From NCBI RefSeq assembly GCF_011397635.1, contig NC_064754.1:28624543-28688542 (forward strand): a DNA stretch of 64,000 bases, given 5' to 3'. Position 1 is the stretch's first letter; every line of letters begins with the position of its first letter. The notes beneath the pieces are model-generated. The model ran no database searches and was not told the DNA's origin. It saw only the letters and a program-made list of their open reading frames with translations. Both the position numbers and the translations under genes were made by a program. Source of the stretch: Epinephelus fuscoguttatus (lineage: Eukaryota; Chordata; Actinopteri; Perciformes; Serranidae). Shown here piece by piece: positions 34,203-46,400 of this stretch.

Positions 34203-34874
34203 TTAAAGGAATACATCACCCGCAATATGATTATTTATAAATCAGGTACTGACCTTACCTTGCGTTGAATCTGTGGGGGAAAAAAAACTTCTCACATCTC
34301 CACAGGGAATGAAGAATTTTAAACAGCTAACATTCTTGATGAATTGGAGTAAAAAGGGGACCACGTTTAACCACAGTAAAACTAAATCAAAACATTTATT
34401 TACAAACTCTCACACAACTCCTGCAGTATAATCCAAGTGTCATTTATCCAGTTGCATGCTCAGTACTGTGTGTGTGTGTGTGTGTGTGTATGTTACAGGG
34501 GTAGATAGGGGGTGTTAGCGTCTAACTATCTTTGTCTTTTTAACCTGTTGTTGCTATATCCTTCAAACACAGATTGTAGACCCCTCTGTCTGCTTCTCTC
34601 TGGAATCACTCTTTCATTTTCCCAAAAATATGATAATATTTCCTCAGGGAGTGCAGTTAGTTACAGTGTGGGCTCCATGCTTACTGCGACAGCTTGTCGG
34701 ACCACCACAAAGGGGCTTAGCAAAAGGTCAGTCATTGAATCTCAACTAATAAGCTGTTGAAATGTTTGAAACACTATCCCAGGTAGACAATCCAAATAAA
34801 GTGTTAACAAAGTTTTCTTTACAAATTCAACATAACACTGGGTGAGTACTTTTGTGAGTGAATTATTCCTTTAA
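34203..34874. mobile_element. TTAA-flanked MITE
   Basis: The left end TTAAAGGAATACATCACCC and the inverted right end TTAAAGGAATAATTCACTC form imperfect terminal inverted repeats bounded by TTAA. There is no coding content beyond short chance frames. A TTAA duplication is typical of the piggyBac superfamily. Confidence 0.65.
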
Positions 34875-35181
34875 AGAGTTGTAATAAATCAGGCCTTTGA
34901 CTGAAGTATTGTGATTCTGTCATGATCTGTGAATAATACCAGTAACATAGTATCAGTAGCTGTGGTGGTTGTAAACTTGTGAACACTCCTTCCTGAAATT
35001 ATGAATAAACTTCAGTTTACGTTAACCACAGCATCCTTATACCAGCTTCCTGTTGCTGTTGTTCTGTTCACTTGTACCCTTCACTCTGAATGAATCATTT
35101 CCCGTCATAATGAGTTCTGCTTCTCCGATGCTTCGTGTGATTATCAAACCAGTTTAACTTGATCTGTGTGTGCATGCCATG

Positions 35182-35213
<32 letters not shown>

Positions 35214-36589
35214 ATGCACGTACACATGAATACCAGTTTTCAGAGCAGCTTGTCTTCAGACTGATGTTTACAGTCCACATTTTAACTTTGCTGTGACTTC
35301 TTTCTCATTGTTTGCTCATTATTTCTTTGTTTGAACATTCAAGCAAATTGACAGACAGCCCTGAAATAAATCATGGGACACACTGAGGAAATGTGTCAGC
35401 TTCAAAGCCAAGAAAGAGATCTGTTTTTTTTTTTTCATCTGTGGTGGGAGTGTTTATGGTCAACCTTTATTTTGGTGTGTACACTAGTGTCTGGGTTGGG
35501 TGTAATCACAGACAAGGGAAAAAGAGTGACATCAACAAGCTGGTTAAAATTCAAAATGAATGCATACTGTTGTGTTAATAATTCATCTGCACAGTTCGGG
35601 CTACTCTCTAAGTTAAACACTGCAAAATCAGTTGTGTCAGAGTCTAAATTTTCTCATTACACAAAGCTAGAAGCTTATATATCAAAAAAAAACTGCTGAA
35701 CATGGATCAGTTCTAACTTTATACTTTGTGTCTACTTGTTTTCATATGTTCACATACTGAAAAACTGAGTGTAAATGTACACACGCACACACACACACAC
35801 AAACACACACACATGAACAAACCAATAGCAGTACACGGTTGAATTAATAGAGCAAACCATGCCCGGCCCCCTTGTGCAGTGTGAAGCAGTCGACTATTAT
35901 TGCCTGTGTCGTCGTCACATGAGAACACACCCTTCAGCAGATTACTGGTGCACCTGTGTCTCAGGTGTCAGAAGACAGTGATAGTTAAACACCAGCTCTT
36001 CACAGCACCTGAAGGATCCTAACAAGATTTGGTAAGAGATTTGGCTTTGATTTCATGTCATCATGTCATTTTATTTCTGTGCCAAGTCAGTCACTGCAAT
36101 GGAAAAGATCCCATCATCCATCTTACCTCTTTGTGTAATGCATATACTTGTCATAGATGGATCTTTTTCTGTTGACTGATATTTACTCTTTTTAAGAGTA
36201 AATAGAAAGCTTTAAAGCCTGGCTAAACGTGTGGTGTATGCTGGCAGGTACCTGAAAGGAGATAAGGCTTAAAATCAGTATAGTAATCAGTTAATGTATC
36301 ATAATCTGGTCCTTTTTGTTGTGGGTGTGCACCTCTGGCAACGACATATCGTCCGGGGATTTGAGGAGTGGGAATAAGAAGTTCTGCCTCATTAAACTGG
36401 GTTAGGGTGTGCTCAAACCTGTATGAGTCACATTAAAAGGGGGCTTTCTAAATAACCTTTAAGAATAAGAAGAATAAATACATTACAGGAAATTGTGTAA
36501 CTGCAGTTGATGACATTAATTTGGTGTTCTCAGCGAGGATAAAACAGTAGAGAAAGAAGCATTCACACCTTTTAATAAAGTAGCAACAC

Positions 36590-37260
36590 CACAGTGTAGA
36601 GATACTCCTTAACCATTAAAAGGTCTGCTTTTAAAAATTATTAAAAGCAAAAAAGTACTAAAAGTATCAAACTGTATTGAAAGTAAAAGTCCTCTTTGCA
36701 GAATGCCTTCTTTAAAGTGTTAAGCTCCTCCTGGTTAGAATTCCTTACTGTATGTGTTCATTGTTTTTACCAGGAGTCGAATTATCGGCAGAGGTCTTGT
36801 CCTCTCCAAAACAAATGGACCATGTAATTTAAACCAGTAAAAACACTAAATAAAGCTGTTTAATGTTACAAATCAGTGTCTCTCTGACGCTGTTCAGCAT
36901 GTCACAGATGGGCCATTAGCCAAGCACCTGCTTAAGTGTGCTCACCTTTTATCTCTGATAAGATGTAGACACTCAGGAGGTTGTTACCTGGAGCCGAATT
37001 ATCTGAGAGGTCTCTCCAAATCAAACAAACCTGGTGATTTAAATCAGTGAAAACACTGAATAAAGCAGCTCCAAGTTTAAAAAAAGTGTTTTGCCAATGC
37101 TTTAGTCCCGAAGTAGCTTTAAACAGCTCATTATAAGGTAACTAAAACACAACAGTTCTTATTTTCAGGTCATTATACACACAAAAAAACATACTTAATA
37201 CATAATATATCCAATTTCTGCCGATATATCCGAATATATCGAACACACTGAACCTGTAAG
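36590..37260. repeat. Degenerate dispersed repeat with internal duplication
   Basis: Two similar blocks (around 36770-36890 and 36990-37080) share GAATTATC..GAGGTCT and GTGATTTAAA / AAAACACTGAATAAAGC text. The same blocks occur in the element at 62814-63396, so this is an older copy of that family. Confidence 0.6.
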
Positions 37261-39318
37261 TACAGTACTTGAGTAAGAGGTCTTTGTTATTTGGTTACAA
37301 TTTTAAGAATACAGTCAAATTGTGTCACCTGACTGTTTGCCATCTTTACATCAAGGATCACAATGGCAATAAGTCTGGGACATGTTTTGTGTTATATTCT
37401 TGATTTTATTTCAACTTAATCCAAAGTAAAAGTGAGAAAAATCCTGTGTAACAAATTATTTTAACATCTGTGTAAGGCTGCAGGCTGTATCAGTCCATCT
37501 CAGGTAAATTAACATTTATGATAACCTGTAATAACAAAGCATTTGTAATTTATAATTTAAAATGTAAAACATTTAAAATTTCAGTGATTTTAATGTGGAA
37601 ACAGTCAATCTGCATTTTATTTTGTAAAAATTTGTTCAGTCACTTGTCAATTTTTACATCTTCCTCCATTATAAGGATACAAAAAATTAAAAGGGAAATG
37701 ATTCTCTCATTTCCCTTTTAGAGACAGAGTATGTTTACATGTGGATATGGGTGAGGTCATTTAACCAGCCTTGTTGGACATGTTTAAATATTTTCACACC
37801 AGTTCTGTTAAGCTCCATCTTTGGCAATGGCAAGCTAGTCATAAACAATCCAAATAGTGTTTGTCTTTCACCTGTCAGAGTTACAAGAGAAGGGGGTGGA
37901 GGAAGAATAATCCTGAACAAACACTTAACATTTCACCAGCTCTTTCTCTGACACAAGGATGAATGTTTACGATATGAAGCTTTAACGGAAGAAATCAGTG
38001 GGTCAGAGTGTTGAAAGGGAACTCATGAGTGAATGAGTGTGTGTGTGTGTGTGTGTGTACTTGTATTAATGATGCTATGGAGCTCACACAGTCACATTGT
38101 GGGGACTCACTTCTCATTCGAAGGTGGGTCCCAAGTTAACCATTAAAATGCACTAATTAATATTTGTCTTCGTAAAACAGATGATTCCCGTCCTTGATTA
38201 TGATTGGTTGAGCCACATTCGAAGTCACTGTAAAATACTCCATAAGCACACAGCAGTGACCGCATAGCAACTGTAGCCTATCACTGCGCCAATTAACCGC
38301 TGTTTCAAAATGTACAATTTCGATTTACTGGCTGGACAAAGCGTGGGCAAGAGAAAATTGAATAGTTGAAAAAGTCAAGAAACAAAGCTGGTGCTTGTTA
38401 ACAGACTGTGACTAGACTGTGTAGTCTGTTTACTGTCATAGCAAAAAAAAACTTCACCAAGAAGGACGCGACAAAACACCCCACCACCAAGCGTTCGTAG
38501 AAGCAGACTTTCAGAAAATGAAGCACTCTTGGGCACTGTATCCAAGCACACCTGAGGGTCTTATCATTAAATTCTGGTTCTACATATAGCTGCATCTAAA
38601 ATCCAACTGAAGCCCAAATCATTCATCATCTGCAGGACCAGAACGGTCAGAAATATGCAATGGTTTTAGGCCCTCCGCCCTGCGTCATGTCTACCAGCGC
38701 CCCTTAGCTGTTCTTAAGTGAATGTAAACCATGGCCTCTCTTGGCTTATTGCTTAAATTATCAATGGATCCAAAAACTTTATGTAGGAGTCACTCGTGGC
38801 AAAATTATCACCTGACTCGCCAGTCCCCCTCAGTTCTATGGGGTCTTTGGAGCCCAGCACCAAACGGCAAACAGACAAAGTTAATGACTAGTTGGTGAAG
38901 ATAGCAAGGCATTAAGCAAGCTAATGAGAGGACAGAAACATGACTCCCAGTGAACATTTATGTAATCACATTCATTGTAACTTTTAACCATGGTTGACTC
39001 AGACACATCAGCCACAAAAGACAGCAGCCGGAGTGCTTTATTTCAGGCTATATGACCACTTAAGCAACAACATGGTAATATCAGTTTGTCACCCTTGTGC
39101 GGAGAGCTAAGCTAAACGGCCTCTCTCTGGTTGATCTCATCCGATCACGTCCTTTACCGTCAGCATGATATGCAGCCCCCAGTTGCCATTATAGTTTAAC
39201 GGCACCCAGCAGTGTCAAGGAGAAACACTTTCCAAGTGGGATGGGCGGAAGGTGTGGTGGATGGGTCCAATGGTGTTCGCGTCCCGTAAGATTCTAAAGC
39301 CAAACCTTGTACTTTTTT

Positions 39319-39510
39319 CCTAAACCCAACCATTTGTTGAAGGAAGAAAAAGTCAATTTGCATTGTTGTACCAACATAGTGCGTTTATTTTGAAAGAGAC
39401 TGTATGTTAATGGTAAATTTCCTGTAAAAATGGAAGTGTATCTTGAAAGAAGACAATGCATGTAACAGGCAGAACTTCACACGGTGTGACAAGGTCAAAG
39501 TGAGAATGTG
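39319..39510. repeat. Dispersed repeat, copy 2
   Basis: This matches the block order of 17679-17866 (CCTAAACCCAACC, GAAAGAGACTGTATGT, GTGAGAATGTGTTG) with many substitutions. Confidence 0.65.
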
Positions 39511-40456
39511 TTGTTTCAGTCCACAAGAAGCCACTAAGTCTTTTATTATAGCTTTGAATGTAAAGGTTGAGACTTGACTCCTGGTTAAGAGTAGGGTAAA
39601 CCCCTGGAAATGAGTGTGAGTCAATTCAATGGCATTATAAGTGACAAAATCAAGAGGGCATCATGATCGATAATCCACCTACACTTCATTGCTACATCAT
39701 GAAATATGTTCTTTACTTTACAACTAGAAACACCTTATTCTTGAGACATGATTTGTCTAAAAGCACTGCTGTCATACTGCATATATGTAGCTATTAGTAA
39801 TGAATATTTTAAGTATAAAAAAAAAAGATTTAAAAGGGTATATTCTTTGTTCTGGTAACATCTTACGCAATATATGTTGGGAGCAGTGTCATATGCTTGT
39901 TGTCTTTGTGTTGATTGTTTGAATATGGATAGGGTGTAACCTTTCAGCATTCTTTCCACTGATGTGCCAATTGTTTCTTCATCTTTGTACTGGTAAGTTA
40001 AAGGTCACTATCTGCTACTGACTGAAAATGATCTGACAGCCACTCCCTGTTTTCTTTCTGCCACCAAACACACAGGCTCCAAGCTTAATTTCACATAAAG
40101 GTGATGACAGTGACTGGACAACAATGGTCTGACAAAAAATGTGATATATTAAGCTTTGACAGGCCACAATTCCAAAGGAGTATACATGACATCAAATATT
40201 TCATACTGTACTTGCAGTTCTCATACCGAGATGATTGGTGACATACTGTTTTTGCCTGGGGTTTGAGTTTACCTTAAAGAAGGAGAACTGTGTGATTTCT
40301 AGTTTGGAATAAACATTCATAATCCAGACTTCTAATCCACCTGTTAGTCATTTAGTACTTGTTGGTGTCGCGACTGACTGTGTCACCTGCTCTCTCTGAT
40401 TCCCTCCCCAGCGAATTCAACACAAAGCCCTCTCATCCCATGAGAATCATCACATT

Positions 40457-43400
40457 ATGAGATCACGCGGTCTGTTCCTCCTGGTTTACCTACTGGGAAG
40501 CTGGTTTGGTAAGAGCTGCTTTTGTGTCTTTTATCTTATGTAGGCCTATAGTAAGTACCAGGATACAGTCAAAAGACAAATCCACCCTTAAGGGACAGTT
40601 CACCCCCAGATTAACTACTGTTAGTTCACCTAGCACCACTGAGCTAGCTAATGTTAAAGCTCAGCTGAGAAAGATACCATTTATGTTTAAATCCCATGCT
40701 GTCAGGAGCACGAGTCTTACGTCCATGAGTAGATGCATTCATCCTTACACACGGTGATATGGTTGGTGGCAGTAGTTTGGTAGAAAGAAAATAGTTCCTA
40801 TATTAAACTGCTCACAACAAGGTCTGTGGATCATCTTGAGTTACCTGGTCATGATTTCTGAAAAGACACATTGCTGTTGAGTATTTCAAATTTCTTTCTT
40901 GGCACTTTAAGCACCACAAGCTGAGGGCCATCTAGTTCCATTATATTGGAGAGAAGGCAGACATTTCTACGGCGATTATCTCCAACACTCGGCAACTCAC
41001 ACCAAAACAATCTAGATTGATAAATAGCACTACAGGTAAGAGGAAAATGTGTATTCTTTATTTGGGGATGAATTGTCCCTTTAAAGGACAGAGCCGGTAA
41101 TATTCTACATATCTAACAACAACAAATCAATGCTGCTAACAGGTGTATCCAAAACCTGATAAAGTATAATCCTCTGGGCCATGAAGCTCCATTATTGTCC
41201 AAAAACAATTAAAAACATATCAAGTAGCCACACTGTTTCACTGGATGACGTTTTCCTTCATTACATTATGATTTAGTGATCTCACACACAGCTTCCTGCT
41301 GTCTTATATACTCACCAAGCACCAAATGTGTATCAGTCCACATCTGAAAATAGTCATAAATAAATTCTTTATTTACTCATAAAGCATTATGTTTAAACCT
41401 CAGTGTCCAGCTGTATAAAGACATTATTTAGCCTCGTTAATAAAAGTATACAGTTGTGACCCTTAGATAGACAGGATATGGAAGTCAGAGAGTACTGAGA
41501 GACAGATTAATGCATTGTTGGTTTTGCTCTTTTGCCTGGATTTGGGGACAATAACAAAACTACACAATAGAGGTAGCTTCTTTCTTAAATGATTAACATT
41601 GTGTTATTCTAAAATGTTTGCATTGTCAGCAATTCCAGTAAAAAAAATCTAAATCAATAATGTCCGTCTCTCACTACTTCCCTACCCTGTCTGTAGCACT
41701 GAGCCCATTCGTTCCTACTAAACATATAAATGTTTTAAACTGGGTGGTAAATATAAAGTTTCATTTTAAAAAAAATGCTCAGTAGTTATTTCAAACAGCC
41801 AGAAACTACAGTTTTAGAACATGCCACTCAAACTTGAGTTAATTGTGCATGTTTTCAGTTGTGAATTTATACACATTTGGTGCCCTGGTGAATATTGATG
41901 GCAGCCAGTGACAGTGTGTGGGGGACTGACTCAGAGAAAGTAGACTCACAAGTCAGTCTTTAGACGCTTTGCTTATCAGAAGGCGGAGATCTCTGATTGT
42001 CTGGTGGCGAGACTACAGAGAAAGTAATAGTAAAGCACATTTATATGATTCTGGGGATGCACAATATTGATTTTTTTTTGCCAATATCCAATATGCCAAC
42101 TATATAACAACTCATCTGGCCTATTACTAATAGCGATATATATCCATAAAATATGGAAAATTATGCAACTTTCTTCCCAGAAACCTCTGTCTGAATATAC
42201 CTCTTTATCTGTATGTTTGAACCCCAGTTTATCTTTGATTTAATGTGTATTTTCATTTATTTACTTATGTAATACCCTGGTTTAAGACCGTCTATCTGTG
42301 TTCGCATTGTAGTAATATTATTTCATTGTCTGGTTTATAGGCATTTATAAAGAACGTTTCCCTTAAAATTTGAAATGCTTTAATGAAAATAGTAATTCAC
42401 GGCCTCTTATTTTCTATGGGTGTTTTGCTTTGTAATGGTTTAATAAATGTGTAAAACAGTAGAGTTCAAGTTGAATGGGTGGTAGTTTGCTTGTTGAGCT
42501 GTCAGCCAATCACAGGGGCGAAGAAGAAGAAATGGTCAGACCTGGCAACCCATGCTAGCTAGCAGATAGAAGGAAAAAGTACTAAATATTGAACAAGGAC
42601 TGACTGTAAGCACAGGAGCATACAGAGTTTGGGGCTTTTGTTCAGTGACTGTGAATGACCAAGTGTGTGTGCTGTTTTGACAAAGTGTGTGTCGGAAGAA
42701 CTGTGTGGACGGTTTAGCCCGTTAGCATCTAGCTAGCTACTTTAACGGCTCATACCTAGTGTGGATTTCAGCTTGCTAGCTAGCATTAGCTAGCTTAGCA
42801 AATGAGTTTACGTCGGTCGGCAGATCTAGAGAGCATAATGCTACATAACAAGAGGACAACACAGCACTGCGGGAGGCAACTTTGGACATGTTAGTATATT
42901 TCGCATCTCCATTTGGATTTAAAAACACACAAAAAACAGCGAAGGACCTCATTAGACAGCAACCTCTAAATTTACCTTGGTCATGACGGTGAGGTTTCCT
43001 AAGTAACGGCTCATTCCTTTGAGCTCCATAGTACTTACTACATAGGCTTTCACAGACTCTAACAGTAAAACATTTGTGGGCCCAGCTGTTTTAACGTTAT
43101 TGTTCAGTACATTTTATTCATAGCAGTCTCTTTCAGATATGTTGTTTTGTTACTTGTGCCTTATCATTTACCTGATGTTTAGTGCATGTTCACATTGTCA
43201 ATTTTAAAAAAATCGGTTTGTCATATCGGCAGAAATAAGAACGTTGGCCGATTCCGATATTTGATTTTAAGACTTATATTGATGACGATGTTATTGTGCA
43301 CCCCTATGTATTTCAGTATTTCAAGTCATCTTTCACCCATTTGTGATATTATCAGGCCATAAACTGATTGTTATCTGTGACTTTAAGCCTCATAAGCCCA

Positions 43401-46400
43401 GCTGCCACCAAGCAGTACATTACGGTTCAGTTCATTTTGGTAGCCTACGTTTTTTTCCGTTTCCATGGTGAAAAGTTGTGGATGGTAGCAATGGAACCCT
43501 TTCGTACCTCCTGATTGGGTACCTAGCACACAGATCTGGTATTAAGGAGGTGGAGCTGTGAACACTGCAGTCTGTTGATTGGTCAATAGCAGACTGTCAC
43601 TCTTGCTGGTTTTGAAACTCATGTAACCACTGTAGAGTTTCGTAGATTGTAACTATAAAATGAAAGAATGTTTTGCTGCCGTTTGCAGCAACTGGAGTCG
43701 AAGAAAAAATAACTTAATTCAGTGGGTCGACTGCCGGCGACTTTTAAGGTGGAACGTTAACTTGTTATGTTACTCAGTGCATGAGTTGACAACGTGAATC
43801 AATCAACACTCCTTGAATTTCACTGCGACATCTGCTATTAACATGCGTCTTGGGTGATCCGATCATAAATGTACAGCTCTGTCTGTCTGTTCACACCTGG
43901 CATTAGAATGCATCTCCACATTTGTCTATGGAAATTGGATTTCACTTCCTGACTCTATGGAAATACACATGTAGCTACATCATTTACATTTGCAAGGACC
44001 AAATGTGTTTGTTGTTAAGTTGTTCATAACCGGCAGGTTTGGTTCAGAGGCCATTATCAACCCTTTAAATGGTTGTTTGCATATAGACATTTGCGTATTC
44101 AGCTGAAGCTGTTGCAGTTTTAGGTTTCACTGTAACACCATTGGTTCAGGAACAAACACTATATAGGTAGGTATAGAAAAAGATATGGTATGTCAGTTAA
44201 AATGAGCATCTCTGGTTACAATGAGTCAGCCTCGACTTTTGGTGTCACAGGGGACATGAACCGCGCTCTCATGAAAATCCCATGTTTGTTTGTACTCAGC
44301 AGCACAGATAAAAATGGAATTTAACAGCTGAAAAATCTTTTGTGATTAATTTTGATGTCAGTGTCTCTGGATTAAAAAAACTCAGGCTTTCAATTTTGAT
44401 GCAATGCAGCCTTGTATTTGTTTTCTATATCACTACTCATGTAACTCAAATCTGTATTTAAAGTAGGCTAGCAATGGTTGAAGCTTAAAAACAATTATTA
44501 TCTCATGATAAATAATAAAATGTCTCATGATAAAAATGTCCTTGATGTGTCCAAAATCTAGCATAAGTCTTCCAAATTCTAGGGTCATCTCTAACAATGA
44601 ACTTTGTCTTCTTCCAACAGGGACATCAAATGCACAAAGGTAAGCTCAGGATGTTGAAATGTAAAAAGAGCAAAATGTTCTTTTCCATTTGTAAAGATTT
44701 CACTGTGCTCTAGTTGTAATGAACTATGTTGCGTCATCTCTTGTCTCTAAACTCTTGTCTCGTTTCTTCAGTCATGGAAACAACAGTGCAACCTGCACTT
44801 CAAGAGAAACATGTGGTCAGGTGAGTGAAGCTGTCACATGCTGTAATTGCATTTTTTCTAATCGTACACAAAAGAAAGAAAATTTAACCCAAAACCCAAA
44901 ACACAATCCCAAGTTCTGCATGTTTGTTTGTTTGTTTTTCAATTATGCTGATGAATTTGTATTTGAGATCACAATCAAACCCCCTTCAAAGCTGCAGGTA
45001 CAAACGTCATGATCTGATTTGATCTGTTATCTATTTATCTTTGAAGACAATTTTCTCAAATTGTTTTCGAGGCAACAATTGATAAGACAGTTTTGAAGAA
45101 GTTAAAAACATGTCAAGGGGGAATGAGTGTGAATATGGTTTGAAATATTGAAGTGGAAACATAACTAGCTTCCAAAAATGCTGACTCATTCCTGCACCAC
45201 TCTATAATGGAAAGATCTTCACCACAACAATAAAACATAGGCAGCAATTAGTAAAAATATATATATATATTTTTAAAAATGCATCTCATAAACTAGAATC
45301 AGACAACTTTGTAGCTTTTCCACTTGGCGTTTCCAAGTGGCAATATTGTTGCAGCTGTTGTCGCAAAGCAATTACCACAGTATCCACAGTTACTTTGGTT
45401 GTTCCACTGTCCACCATGTCCACTACTGAGGATAGTAAATGTAGGGAACTTGTATTGATACTGTTTGGCATCTGGGGGGATAGCTACCAATAGCTACTTG
45501 GAGAAAACAAAAGACTATCCTCTTCCTGTTTTGGTTATGCAGTAGTTGACACATTTCCCTGTGCCATAAATCAGGCTTTCATTTTCCCATGAGACTGTAC
45601 CCATTTGGAGACAAAATTGTGTTGTGAAAGTGAGGCTCAGTGGGAAACAATCTAAATAGTGTCATTACTTTATAGCCATTACATTGTGCAATTAACATTT
45701 ACCATAATTAAAGTTACAGTAAAAAAGTGTCTATTTCCACATTAAATCAGTTCCTCTTATAGTGTCCACAGAGCAGCTAGAGGTCATCATTTCACAGCAG
45801 AATATTTGAAGTTTAATTTATTGTTTTCTCCCCATTGTTCTCTTTACAGAAATAGTCGGCAGCAACTTTGAAATTGTCAGTCGTAGTTGAGGGAAATGCT
45901 GCTAAGTGTTTTCCTAACAGTGGTATAGACCGAATCACAGTGTTTGTTTACATGAAGTTTTGGGTAGAAAACCATGCAACATACATAAAATGAAAGGGCG
46001 CTGACTGCTGACAGCTGCTCAAGTGGTTAGTTTTTAGCCATCTAAAAAAAAGGGCCATCTATATATATATATATATATATATATCAGTTTAAGTCAGGGG
46101 TAGGCAACCTGTGGCTCTGGAGCCATATGCAGCTCTGTAGCCCTTTTCCAGTGGCTCTCAGTGGCTTTGACAAAAAATATAATATGAAAATGAATACCAG
46201 TTATTTATTTTTTCGCTTAAATTGTTATTGTTGTAGGCCTAAAGAAATTCTATAGAGGAGCCATTTTGTGGCAAAACATTTTTAAATGCTCTTTTAGAGC
46301 CATTTTTAATGTCCGTCTGCTCCACATTTTTAAAATTATTTTTGGTCAAAATTACTCTTCTGAAGGTTGCTGACCCCTGGTTTAAGTGTATGTTATTTAA

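Larger units (their letters stand above)
32561..40456. other. Intergenic between the piggyBac-derived gene and the modular secreted gene
   Basis: No gene was recognised. The region contains GT/CA microsatellites (about 34465-34490, 35185-35212, 35780-35812, 38038-38060), a TTAA-flanked MITE at 34203-34874, a degenerate repeat at about 36590-37260 related to the element at 62814-63396, and the dispersed repeat at 39319-39510. A GTAAGA donor at about 36032 follows unique text from about 35940 and could end an untranslated first exon of the downstream gene. That is unproven. Confidence 0.5.
40509..44620. other. Intron 1 of the modular secreted gene, repeats only
   Basis: The intron holds a TTAA-flanked MITE (40588-41084) and a 1.25-kb hAT-like element (42053-43305). 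I see no extra exon, and the phase fits directly across it. Confidence 0.55.
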
